Source: Cohnella abietis (lineage in GTDB: Bacteria > Bacillota > Bacilli > Paenibacillales > Paenibacillaceae). From it: 64,000 nt of DNA. Where the stretch lies: contig NZ_AP019400.1 in NCBI RefSeq assembly GCF_004295585.1, forward strand, positions 1,331,501-1,395,500. The letters are read 5' to 3'. Shown piece after piece: positions 35,567 through 44,105 of the stretch. Position 1 is the stretch's first letter; the number at the start of each line of letters is the position of its first letter. A program made the translations under genes and the position numbers. The notes below the pieces were generated by a model, which searched no databases, had not been told where the DNA came from, and saw only the letters and a list, made by a program, of their open reading frames with translations.

Positions 35567-37756
35567 ATGTCTATATGCATTCTTGTTGTCCTACTGTTCA
35601 TTTTCTTTACTCGGGGAGGAGAAACATCGCTCGTACATGCGCTTGAGGAAGCGGGAATCGCCGAGCCTGTCTCTATGCACACACCGCTTTATGTTGGAGA
35701 GCCATGGAAGCCTGGAGCTGGTTCGGACGGCTTTGCGCTTGCGTTAGAGAATAAGAATTATAGCCTTTATGTTCGACCTGACAATACGCAGATTGCGCTT
35801 TTGGATAAAAGATCAGGACATCGATGGACTAGTAACCCGACTAAGGAGCAATTAGCGGGTGAAACGGTTAAGGGATTGCCGCTTGCGAATCTGCAATCTC
35901 CCTTCGCATTGACCTATGTCACAACCACTGGGAAGGACCAGACGACAGAGAAGGTCGTTAATGCGCTTGATCCGAAGCTTGAGATTGCAATGATTAAGAA
36001 CGATAAAGGGCTTCAGATTTCGTATAGCTTTACAGAAAAGAAGCTGGGTCTAGCTATTCAATACGAGCTCACTGACAAGGGACTCAAGGTGCGCGTTCCA
36101 ACGGACGGGATTAAGGAGGAGGGAGACTTTGTCGTATTTTCCCTCGATTTACTTCCCTATTTCGGAGCTGCGGCGGCAGGTGAAGATGGCTATATTTTCG
36201 TTCCGGATGGCCCCGGGGGATTAATTAAATTTGATAGCAAGCGTGCAGATTTATCTAAGGGCTACATTCATCAGGTGTATGGGCTTGATGTCACTAATAT
36301 GCTCAACTGGTTCCGTTCTGGAGAGCGGCGTGAAGATATCGCATTCCCCGTATTCGGAGTTAAAAGAGGAGCAAACGCGTTCGTGGCCATCATTACCCGC
36401 GGTGGTGACTCGTCGAACATAGCCGCTATGCCGCCGGGGATGAAATCGACATTCTACAACGTTTATACGAGCCAGATCTACCGGGAGAATTACTTGTACC
36501 AGAGAAGCCGTATTCCTCCAACACCCATTAAGGCGGTTCAGAAGGAACGGCTGAAAACAGACCGTGAGATTGAATATCGCTTCCTAAGCAGCCAAGATAC
36601 GGACTATGTCGGGATGGCTAATGCTTACCGAGACTATTTAATCGAAACTGGTGGATTAGGTAGTCCCTTGAAGCCGGTAGAGCACGTGCCGCTGTATTTG
36701 AAAATAATGGGGGGCGGCTTCCGCGCAGCCTATAACCAAATCGAGTATGTTCCCACAACGACCTTTGCTCAGGCCACGGAAATTGTGCAGGGCCTTCAAA
36801 AGAAGGGAGTTGCCAACATGGAGGTAGTCTACTATGGATGGCAACGAATGGGTGGAAATAAGATAGATAAACGCTTCCCGATAGAAGCGAAGCTAGGAGG
36901 CAACTCTGCCGCCAAAGCATTCGTATCGGAGCTGCGTAAGAGCGATATCGGTGTTCAATTTTATGACCAGCTCATTTGGTTAGATGACTCAAGCACATCA
37001 TTATCACCTAGAAACAGCGGAGTACGGAAAATGGATGGAACCGTGTTTAAGGACGAAACTTGGTTTCTAAGTAAGCCGGCCCGAACGGTGGATCTCGCTT
37101 ACCAGTCGATCCAAGAACTGAAGAAAATCGGCGTGTCCGGAATGTTCTACGATGGACTGGGCTCAATGGTATTCAATGACTATGATCCTACAGGGCTTAC
37201 TACACGCGAGGACGCCATTAAAATTTACAAGGGCTTGCTTGATTACACGAGGCGTGAGCTTGGAACCTCTGGTGTCTACAGAGGCAACGATTACTCGCTT
37301 AATAATGTCGATTATATCGATGATCTACCTAACGATTCCAGTTATGATTTCATGATTGATGAAACGGTACCCTTCTACCCAATCGTGCTGCACGGTTATG
37401 TTTCTTACAGCTTTGGAGATGGTGGGAATTTACGCAACGATGTACAAACTGAATTCCTGAAGTCCATCGAATATGGGGCGATGCCGACGTTCTTCCTGAC
37501 TTACGACGAGTCGCGCAAGCTGATGGATCTGAACATTTGGTTTTATCTCTTTAGCAGCCAGTATGAGAAATGGGCGGACCGCATTGGCAAAGAATATGGT
37601 CAGTTCGATTCTCTCGCGAAGGTGTTCGCACAGAAAATTGTCGGTCATAAGAAGTTAGCTGATAAACGGTTTGAAACGACCTATGAGGACGGAACCCGCG
37701 TCATCGTCGACTATAACAAGGGAACGTTCGACGTTGAAGGAGGTGGAGGCGCTTGA
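35567..37756 (+). CDS. DUF5696-type protein, membrane-anchored, glycosidase-like
   Basis: A 729-residue protein from the first ATG. An N-terminal hydrophobic segment (3-16) leads to a beta-sandwich (about 45-300) and a likely TIM-barrel-like region (about 320-690) with MEVVYYGWQRMGG, GVQFYDQLIWLDD and VSGMFYDGLGSM, in which Asp residues could be catalytic. I know the family only by name; its activity is not established to me. Sixteen further codons, rich in Lys and Arg, stay open upstream to 35519, and GAGGTG at 35506-35511 would suit a start at ATC 35519 far better than ATG 35567, which lacks a ribosome site. The true start may thus be non-canonical. Confidence 0.75.
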   Translation: MSICILVVLLFIFFTRGGETSLVHALEEAGIAEPVSMHTPLYVGEPWKPGAGSDGFALALENKNYSLYVRPDNTQIALLDKRSGHRWTSNPTKEQLAGETVKGLPLANLQSPFALTYVTTTGKDQTTEKVVNALDPKLEIAMIKNDKGLQISYSFTEKKLGLAIQYELTDKGLKVRVPTDGIKEEGDFVVFSLDLLPYFGAAAAGEDGYIFVPDGPGGLIKFDSKRADLSKGYIHQVYGLDVTNMLNWFRSGERREDIAFPVFGVKRGANAFVAIITRGGDSSNIAAMPPGMKSTFYNVYTSQIYRENYLYQRSRIPPTPIKAVQKERLKTDREIEYRFLSSQDTDYVGMANAYRDYLIETGGLGSPLKPVEHVPLYLKIMGGGFRAAYNQIEYVPTTTFAQATEIVQGLQKKGVANMEVVYYGWQRMGGNKIDKRFPIEAKLGGNSAAKAFVSELRKSDIGVQFYDQLIWLDDSSTSLSPRNSGVRKMDGTVFKDETWFLSKPARTVDLAYQSIQELKKIGVSGMFYDGLGSMVFNDYDPTGLTTREDAIKIYKGLLDYTRRELGTSGVYRGNDYSLNNVDYIDDLPNDSSYDFMIDETVPFYPIVLHGYVSYSFGDGGNLRNDVQTEFLKSIEYGAMPTFFLTYDESRKLMDLNIWFYLFSSQYEKWADRIGKEYGQFDSLAKVFAQKIVGHKKLADKRFETTYEDGTRVIVDYNKGTFDVEGGGGA

Positions 37757-38646
37757 GTCAGGCAAAAGTAATCGCAAAGCAGAGGCGCCTTTATTTTACC
37801 AAAAGATATGGAATTGGGTTGTTGTTCCTCCTTCCATGGCTAATCGGCTTCTGTGTTTTCGTCGCAATTCCGATCGGCTGGTCCTTGTTTATGTCTCTTC
37901 ATAAAGTAGCAGTCGTTCCAGGTGGGTTCAAATACGATTGGATTGGCATGAAGAACTTCAGGGCCGCATTCGTAACAGACAACATTTTCCCGATTGAGCT
38001 CATTACGTACTTTCAGCAAATGCTTCTGATGGTTCCGATGATTGTCATCTTTGCTCTACTCATCTCCTTGATGCTGAATCAGCGCTTTCCCGGAAGATTT
38101 ATTTACCGCGCGATATTTTTCCTGCCTGTTATCTTCGCCACCGGCCAGGTGCTTTCGGAGCTGTTCTCCCAAGGAGCGGGTGAAATTCCCTTTCTTGAGC
38201 AGTACAACCTTGAACCGCTAATCAATCAATATGTCGGGAAGCAATTCACCGAAATAATAATGGTAGTGCTCAGTAGGGCTATCTTAATTCTTTGGTACTC
38301 AGGTGTTCAAATCCTTATTTTCATCGCGGGCTTTCAGACGATTTCCCCGAGTATTTATGAGGCTGTCCGCATTGATGGGGCTTCTCCGTGGGACAGCTTC
38401 TGGAAAATCACGCTGCCAGCGAGCATACCTTTCATTAGCTTGAACGTGCTGTACACCATTATCGATCTATTTACATTTCCGCTTAACCCGGTATTAAAGC
38501 ATATCAAGGACAACATGTTCAAGATAGAAACAGGCTATGGTTATGCCAGCGCGCTTGCTTGGATATACTTCGGGTTTATTTTCGTCCTGATCGCTCTTGT
38601 ACTGCTGCTGTTTAATCGAAGCATGAATACAAGGAGGTCACGTTAA
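37753..38646 (+). CDS. Sugar ABC importer permease, MalF type (second pair)
   Basis: A 297-residue permease with six membrane segments and an EAA loop reading IYEAVRIDGASPWDSFWKITLPASI. It starts with TTG at 37753, inside the TTGA overlap with the previous stop; AAGGAGGTGG ends 5 bases before it, which fixes the start. It pairs with the next gene and differs enough from the first pair to suggest another substrate or receptor. Confidence 0.92.
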   Translation: MSQAKVIAKQRRLYFTKRYGIGLLFLLPWLIGFCVFVAIPIGWSLFMSLHKVAVVPGGFKYDWIGMKNFRAAFVTDNIFPIELITYFQQMLLMVPMIVIFALLISLMLNQRFPGRFIYRAIFFLPVIFATGQVLSELFSQGAGEIPFLEQYNLEPLINQYVGKQFTEIIMVVLSRAILILWYSGVQILIFIAGFQTISPSIYEAVRIDGASPWDSFWKITLPASIPFISLNVLYTIIDLFTFPLNPVLKHIKDNMFKIETGYGYASALAWIYFGFIFVLIALVLLLFNRSMNTRRSR

Positions 38647-39623
38647 TGAACAGCGAGTTATGGATCGAGAAGGTAAGCAGGCAGGTAAAAGGGGTTTTCT
38701 GGAGCCGCACAGCACAGAGAATCAAAGTCGTTGTCATAGGACGTAATATCTCGGAGGGGCTGCTTGCCAAGCTTATTTTATACGGACTTCTTACTATCGT
38801 TGCTTATCTCTATCTACAGCCAATCCTATATATGATCAGCACAGCGCTCAAAAACTTAAGTGATTTGCTTGATCCGACGGTAACCTGGATTCCACGAGTG
38901 ATTACCTGGGATAACGTATCAGATGCATTCAGAGGGCTGCAGTATATGGATGCACTTAAGAATACCGCAATAATTGCGATATCCTGCTCGCTTATACAGG
39001 TACTTATATGTGCAATGACAGGTTATGCGCTCGCCAAGCTTTCAATCCCGTTCAAAGGGTTGTTCACGGCACTTGTCATCTTGACCTTCCTAATTCCACC
39101 GCAAATTATCATCATTCCGCTCTATGTTATTTATAGCAAGCTTAGTCTGTTGAATACACCTTTCGTGTTTCTGATTCCAGCCTTTTTCGGGCAAGGGCTT
39201 AAGAGTGCACTATTCATTCTGATCTTCCGACAATTTTTCAAGTCGCAGCCATTAAGTTTAGAGGAAGCGGCCAAGCTGGATGGAGCATCGACCTTAAGAC
39301 TATTCTTTGGAATTATGCTTCCATTGGCGCGCTCGGCTTGCTTAGTTGTATTCCTCTTCTCCTTTATTTGGTACTGGAACATGTATTATGAGCCGCAATG
39401 GTTTCTAGCTAAAGATTTCACACCGCTGTCTATTAGACTTGATCAGCTGGAGGATGTGCTCAATCCGTCATTGCTGGGGCAAAGGAACACCATTGAAAAT
39501 CCGGTAACAGAGGGTGCTAAAATGGCGGCTGCATTCTTAATTATTTTCCCGCCGATTATTGTCTTCATGTTCCTACAGCGATGGTTCGTAACTGGAATTG
39601 AAAGAACGGGAATCGTGGAATAA
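38646..39623 (+). CDS. Sugar ABC importer permease, MalG type (second pair)
   Basis: A 325-residue permease with six membrane segments and the EAA loop LEEAAKLDGASTLRLFFGIMLPL. Its N-terminal cytoplasmic lead of about 45 residues is longer than usual. The ATG overlaps the partner's TAA by one base. The lipoprotein receptor follows 136 bases downstream. Confidence 0.92.
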   Translation: MNSELWIEKVSRQVKGVFWSRTAQRIKVVVIGRNISEGLLAKLILYGLLTIVAYLYLQPILYMISTALKNLSDLLDPTVTWIPRVITWDNVSDAFRGLQYMDALKNTAIIAISCSLIQVLICAMTGYALAKLSIPFKGLFTALVILTFLIPPQIIIIPLYVIYSKLSLLNTPFVFLIPAFFGQGLKSALFILIFRQFFKSQPLSLEEAAKLDGASTLRLFFGIMLPLARSACLVVFLFSFIWYWNMYYEPQWFLAKDFTPLSIRLDQLEDVLNPSLLGQRNTIENPVTEGAKMAAAFLIIFPPIIVFMFLQRWFVTGIERTGIVE

Positions 39624-39759
39624 TGTGCCCACTGTAACCTGTTCATAGAGAGGGAGGTGATGCTGCAGGACGAATGAAAGTGCTGTGGCATAGGGCTTAC
39701 TTATACTCGTATGGGAATTATTTAGGATTATCAAACACTAATCTAGGGGAGGAAATACA

Positions 39760-41133
39760 ATGACAAGCAACAAACGCGTTCTGACATGGATGTTAAGTAT
39801 CGTATTAGTGTTATCCGTCATTCTTTCAGCTTGCTCTAGCAATAACAATGCAGGAAACAGTAAGGAGACTAAAGGATCAGAGGCAAGTCCAAGCGCTCCT
39901 GCAACTGAATCGGATAGTCAGCCAGTTACTGAGAAACATGACCCTGTTACCTTGAAATTTATTTCATGGAAGGACTCCTACAATGATTTGTATAAGCTGT
40001 TCAATGAAAAGTATCCATGGATCACAATTGAACAAATACCGGTTAATAGTCAGCCTATTATGGAAATTATTGCAACACTGGAAGCTGCCGGTACACCTGC
40101 TGACGTAACTGAGATCGATCAGGATCTAATTGCCTTTGACCAAAGTGGTCTGGTTGAGGATCTGACGCCTTACATTGAGAAGGATCTTATTTTCCAAGGA
40201 GCAACCTTCCCTAAAGGATTTTTTGATACGATGACTTATAACAATAAGAAGCTAGCCGTACCTATGGTTGACGTTCCGATGTGGATTTTGGTTAATAAAG
40301 ACCTGCTTACTAAGAACGGCTTGGATATGCCAGCTAACGATTGGACTTATGACGATTTCCGAAATATTGCTAAGCAGCTCACTCATCCCGATGCAGGAGA
40401 ATATGGTTTAACGACACAAGCTGAGTTCCAGATGCGCTTGCTTAGCACGAAAGCGATAGCCGATGGGCATGCAGCCAATCTGCAATATATGAATGAGGAT
40501 TTAACGCAAAGCGTAATGGCTTCACCTGACGTCATTAATGATGTGAAATGGCTGAAGGAGTTCGTAACGAAAGACGGCTCATTGCTTAGCAATGCTGCTG
40601 CGACTGCACAGGGTGATGTCACTCGTGATTTCATTAACGGAAAAACAGGCTTTGCAATTGGTGGAGACTGGGTGCTTCCGAATCTAAAGAAGAATGCCAA
40701 TTTCGAGTGGGATGTCCTGCCTTTCCCTAAAGGTAAAGTGAGCCAACCGGGATATACAATATATGGACCGCTTTCGCTTCTAGCGGGCTCCAAGCATAAG
40801 GAAGAAGCATTCCTGTGGCTGAGCTTCCAGTTCACGAAGGAAGCACAGGAATGGAAGATTGACCAAGGTGCCAATGCTTCTGTCGTTGATTCTGATTTGA
40901 CTGCTTATTATGAAAAAACACCAATGTGGCAAGGTAAGAATATCGCAGCTGTGCAGCTTGCCAAAGAAAATGCCGTCATTCAACCAGGAGTTACGATTCC
41001 AGGATGGGGCGAGTACAACTGGAATAATATAATGAACGATATTATTTTCGGTGATCGCGACATTAACGAAATCATTCCACTGACGGAAGCTTGGAATAAG
41101 AAGACGCTAGAGTTAAGAGCGACTTTGAAGTAA
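39760..41133 (+). CDS. Extracellular solute-binding lipoprotein (second importer)
   Basis: A 457-residue receptor. The signal peptide ends in the lipobox LSAC (Cys about 26), so it is a lipoprotein anchored outside the membrane. A Ser/Asn/Glu-rich linker leads to a family 1 sugar-binding fold. It follows the second permease pair, whose receptor it should be. A ribosome site AGGGGAGG precedes the ATG. A terminator ends the operon 16 bases after its stop. Confidence 0.92.
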   Translation: MTSNKRVLTWMLSIVLVLSVILSACSSNNNAGNSKETKGSEASPSAPATESDSQPVTEKHDPVTLKFISWKDSYNDLYKLFNEKYPWITIEQIPVNSQPIMEIIATLEAAGTPADVTEIDQDLIAFDQSGLVEDLTPYIEKDLIFQGATFPKGFFDTMTYNNKKLAVPMVDVPMWILVNKDLLTKNGLDMPANDWTYDDFRNIAKQLTHPDAGEYGLTTQAEFQMRLLSTKAIADGHAANLQYMNEDLTQSVMASPDVINDVKWLKEFVTKDGSLLSNAAATAQGDVTRDFINGKTGFAIGGDWVLPNLKKNANFEWDVLPFPKGKVSQPGYTIYGPLSLLAGSKHKEEAFLWLSFQFTKEAQEWKIDQGANASVVDSDLTAYYEKTPMWQGKNIAAVQLAKENAVIQPGVTIPGWGEYNWNNIMNDIIFGDRDINEIIPLTEAWNKKTLELRATLK

Positions 41134-41148
41134 GGTATTAAGCTCTAA

Positions 41149-41182
41149 CAAAGGGGGCGGAAGATTTATTCCGCTCCTTTTG
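41149..41182 (+). terminator. Terminator of the long importer operon
   Basis: caaagggggcgga pairs, with G-U steps, with tccgctccttttg, and the right arm itself contains the T-run. Confidence 0.7.
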
Positions 41183-41270
41183 TAGTTGTATCTTTCCAGA
41201 CATTCTCGAATTGCACGAATTAGACAATTTAATAACCAAAAAATGAATAGAGAGATGGTGTGGTGTTGGT

Positions 41271-43592
41271 ATGACTACAAATTCGACGCACATTGATTCT
41301 TATATAGATTATCAGCTACGCTTCGACAAGCCTGCAGCTGCTTGGGAGGAGGCTTTACCCATTGGTAACGGGAGATTGGGTGGGATGGTATTCGGTCATC
41401 CACACCAAGAACGAATAGCCTTAAATGAGGATAGTGTTTGGTATGGTGGACCCCGAGACCGTAACAACCCGGATGCCCACGCCAATTTGGAGCAAATTCG
41501 TACGCTTCTATCACAAGGAAGACCTCGTGAAGCCCAGGATTTAGCTGCTATGGCTTTATCGGGAGTTCCTGAATCCCAGAGGCACTATATGCCACTAGGG
41601 GATTTAACAATGAGCTTTCGATATGGAGAAGGGGAGTTAACCGACTATTCACGAGAATTAAATCTTTCCGATGGGATTGCAAAGATCAGCTATCGGGTTG
41701 GGAATACCACATATGAACGAGAGATTTTCTGCAGCTATCCCGATCAGGCTATGATCATGAATCTTACGTCAAATGGCTCCGGTGCAATTTCCTTGAAGGC
41801 AAGACTGACCCGCGGGGAGACTAACCGTTATTATGATGAGATTGTACAGGTTAACTCAAGTACGATTGTAATGCGCGGTAATTGTGGAGGGGCGGGAGGG
41901 TCTGACTTCCGAACCGTCATTCAGATCGTTATTGAAGGAGGAAGCTTATCTCTTATTGGTGAAAATATTGTAATCGAGCAGGCTGACAAGGTGATGTTTA
42001 TTGTGTCTGCTGCAACAACCTTCCGTTACCCGGATCCAGAAGCGGAGGCTATTCGAATTGCGGGAGAGGCTTCTAATAGAACCTATCGAGAGCTTAAAGA
42101 GAGACACTCCACTGATTTCCAAGCGTTAATGGGGAGAGTTGCTTTGAAGCTGTCAGACCCTTCTGATGCTGACAGACTTCCTACCGACATTCGACTATCT
42201 CGAGTGAAGGAAGGGGCAGAGGATTTAGAGCTCATTGCAATATATTATCAATTCGGTCGTTATTTACTCGTTTCCTCCAGCCGTCCGGGCTCATTACCCG
42301 CCACTCTTCAAGGCATATGGAATGAGCATATGCTACCGCCATGGGATAGCAAGTATACGATAAACATTAACACCCAGATGAATTATTGGCCTGCTGAATC
42401 AGGCAATTTGGCCGAATGTCATGAGCCGCTTTTTGAGCTTCTTGAGCGGATGCGGGAGCCAGGCAGAAGAACGGCACAGCTAATGTATGGATGCGGTGGC
42501 TTCGTCGCACACCATAACACAGACATATGGGCGGATACAGCACCACAGGATATTTACCTGCCAGCTACCTATTGGCCAATGGGTGCTGCGTGGCTATGTC
42601 TCCATCTCTGGGAGCATTATGAGTTTGGGAAAGATCGCTTATTCCTGGAACAGGCTTATTCGGTCATGAGGGAGGCCGCACTTTTTTTCACCTCCTATTT
42701 GACAGAAACGAACGATGGACTTGTTGTTACGACACCATCTGTCTCCCCCGAGAATACCTATCTATTGCCTAATGGGGAGTCGGGTACTGTTTGCATAGGC
42801 CCATCCATGGATAGCCAAATCCTGCATGAGTTATTTACAGCTTGTATTGAGGCTGCCCATGTTCTGGAAACGGACGAAAGCTTTGCAGGAATCTTGAACG
42901 AGCTAAGGAGCCGATTGCCACAGCCTACTGTAGGGAAGCACGGCCAGCTACAGGAATGGTTGGAAGATTTCGAGGAGGCCGAGCCTGGTCACCGGCATAT
43001 TTCGCATCTGTTTGCTCTACACCCTGGGAAGAGATTTACGATTAGGGGCACACCGGATTGGACGACCGCTAGCAGGGTTACCTTGGAGAGGCGACTTGCA
43101 AGCGGGAGCGGGCACACAGGATGGAGCAGAGCTTGGATCATTAACTTATGGGCTAGACTGGAGGAGGGAGAGAAGGCTTATGACAATGTGCTAGCACTTC
43201 TTACTCATTCGACGCTTCCTAATCTACTTGATAACCATCCTCCCTTTCAAATTGATGGTAACTTCGGAGGTTCCGCTGGTATTGCAGAGATGCTGCTGCA
43301 AAGTCATACTGGTGTTATCCATCTGTTACCAGCACTTCCTCAGTCTTGGAAAGAGGGGGAGGTTACTGGATTAAGAGCAAGAGGTGGTTTTGAAGTAAAC
43401 ATACGCTGGAGAGAAGGTAGCTTGGAGGAGGCTGCTATAAGCTGCAATCTTACTGGTATCTGTACTGTCCGGGTAGGTAGGAGTATAAAGATTATGGACA
43501 GTGATAAAGAGGTTTCCTTCATAAAAGAGAGCGACGGTTTAGTAAAATGGGATGCTATAGCTGGGAGAAGGTATGTAATAAGCGGCTGTTAA
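41271..43592 (+). CDS. GH95 alpha-L-fucosidase family enzyme
   Basis: A 773-residue cytoplasmic enzyme (no signal peptide). The N-terminal domain shows ALPIGNGRLGGMVFG and LNEDSVWYGG, diagnostic of GH95. The barrel shows NTDIWADTAPQD, the acidic QLQEWLEDFEEAEPGHRHISHL and FQIDGNFGGSAG, which correspond to the catalytic Glu and Asp region of 1,2-alpha-L-fucosidases. The family inverts configuration at alpha-linked fucose or, in some members, galactose. It is full length. Being intracellular it acts on imported oligosaccharides, in contrast to the secreted GH95-like enzyme at 15232. Confidence 0.92.
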   Translation: MTTNSTHIDSYIDYQLRFDKPAAAWEEALPIGNGRLGGMVFGHPHQERIALNEDSVWYGGPRDRNNPDAHANLEQIRTLLSQGRPREAQDLAAMALSGVPESQRHYMPLGDLTMSFRYGEGELTDYSRELNLSDGIAKISYRVGNTTYEREIFCSYPDQAMIMNLTSNGSGAISLKARLTRGETNRYYDEIVQVNSSTIVMRGNCGGAGGSDFRTVIQIVIEGGSLSLIGENIVIEQADKVMFIVSAATTFRYPDPEAEAIRIAGEASNRTYRELKERHSTDFQALMGRVALKLSDPSDADRLPTDIRLSRVKEGAEDLELIAIYYQFGRYLLVSSSRPGSLPATLQGIWNEHMLPPWDSKYTININTQMNYWPAESGNLAECHEPLFELLERMREPGRRTAQLMYGCGGFVAHHNTDIWADTAPQDIYLPATYWPMGAAWLCLHLWEHYEFGKDRLFLEQAYSVMREAALFFTSYLTETNDGLVVTTPSVSPENTYLLPNGESGTVCIGPSMDSQILHELFTACIEAAHVLETDESFAGILNELRSRLPQPTVGKHGQLQEWLEDFEEAEPGHRHISHLFALHPGKRFTIRGTPDWTTASRVTLERRLASGSGHTGWSRAWIINLWARLEEGEKAYDNVLALLTHSTLPNLLDNHPPFQIDGNFGGSAGIAEMLLQSHTGVIHLLPALPQSWKEGEVTGLRARGGFEVNIRWREGSLEEAAISCNLTGICTVRVGRSIKIMDSDKEVSFIKESDGLVKWDAIAGRRYVISGC

Positions 43593-43798
43593 ATTTTTAA
43601 CATATCAGTACCCTATTTAAGCGAGGCCAGACAGTTAATAATCTGCCGTATCCTACCGCATCCTACTACTTCCGCTACAATCCACATAACGATTACGATC
43701 TCGCCTGCGGCAGCGCGCATGCAAGGGGTAAATGTGTGTCTTAGCTTAACGAACCGTATTGTGCTTATTACCGATAAATGGACTACTTATTTATTCTT

Positions 43799-43877
43799 AC
43801 GAACTCCAGTGGCGCTATTGAGGAAAATATAGGAGGAAAGGCGCTACTTTACTGGATATAAGTTGTCTGGAGTTCGT
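43799..43877. repeat. Small element bounded by 11-bp inverted repeats
   Basis: acgaactccag (43799-43809) and ctggagttcgt (43867-43877) are exact complements. Between them, ggcgct occurs twice. It resembles a minimal palindromic repeat rather than a terminator, as there is no T-run. Confidence 0.5.
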
Positions 43878-43945
43878 TAAAATATAAAACCATTAGATTT
43901 TGATCAAATAAGAGTTACTGAGTTCGTAAGCCAAATAGCCTTCGA

Positions 43946-43989
43946 CATAAACGCTGAACGCCGTGAAAGGACGGCGTCAGTCGTTTATG
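43946..43989. repeat. Hairpin of the 'gacataaac' type
   Basis: cataaacg (43946-43953) pairs with cgtttatg (43982-43989) and an inner stem gaacgccgt with acggcgtc extends it. The motif gacataaac also opens the hairpin at 57410, so this may be a repeated intergenic palindrome of this genome. Confidence 0.5.
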
Positions 43990-44018
43990 CTTAAACAACG
44001 TATAAGATTTGAATTTCT

Positions 44019-44087
44019 TATACTCATCTAATAGCTCGATACAAACGTATACTGCCGTCCCAAGGACTGCGAAGCCATTTTACTTGG
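44019..44087. repeat. 69-base intergenic repeat, copy 1
   Basis: It starts tatactcatct, contains atagctcgatacaaacgt and ends ttttacttgg. The second copy is at 51155-51223, about 88% identical by eye. A hairpin of the gccgtcc/ggac type lies in its second half and is better preserved in copy 2. Confidence 0.7.
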
Positions 44088-44105
44088 TAGAAAGGGGATT
44101 CCGAG

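Larger units (their letters stand above)
43593..44105. other. 513-base intergenic region with palindromic elements
   Basis: No gene is seen. The first 200 bases look featureless. Then come an inverted-repeat element (43799-43877), a strong hairpin (43946-43989) and a 69-base repeat shared with 51155-51223; each has its own entry. The ribosome site AAAGGGG at 44091-44097 sits just before the next start. Confidence 0.5.
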
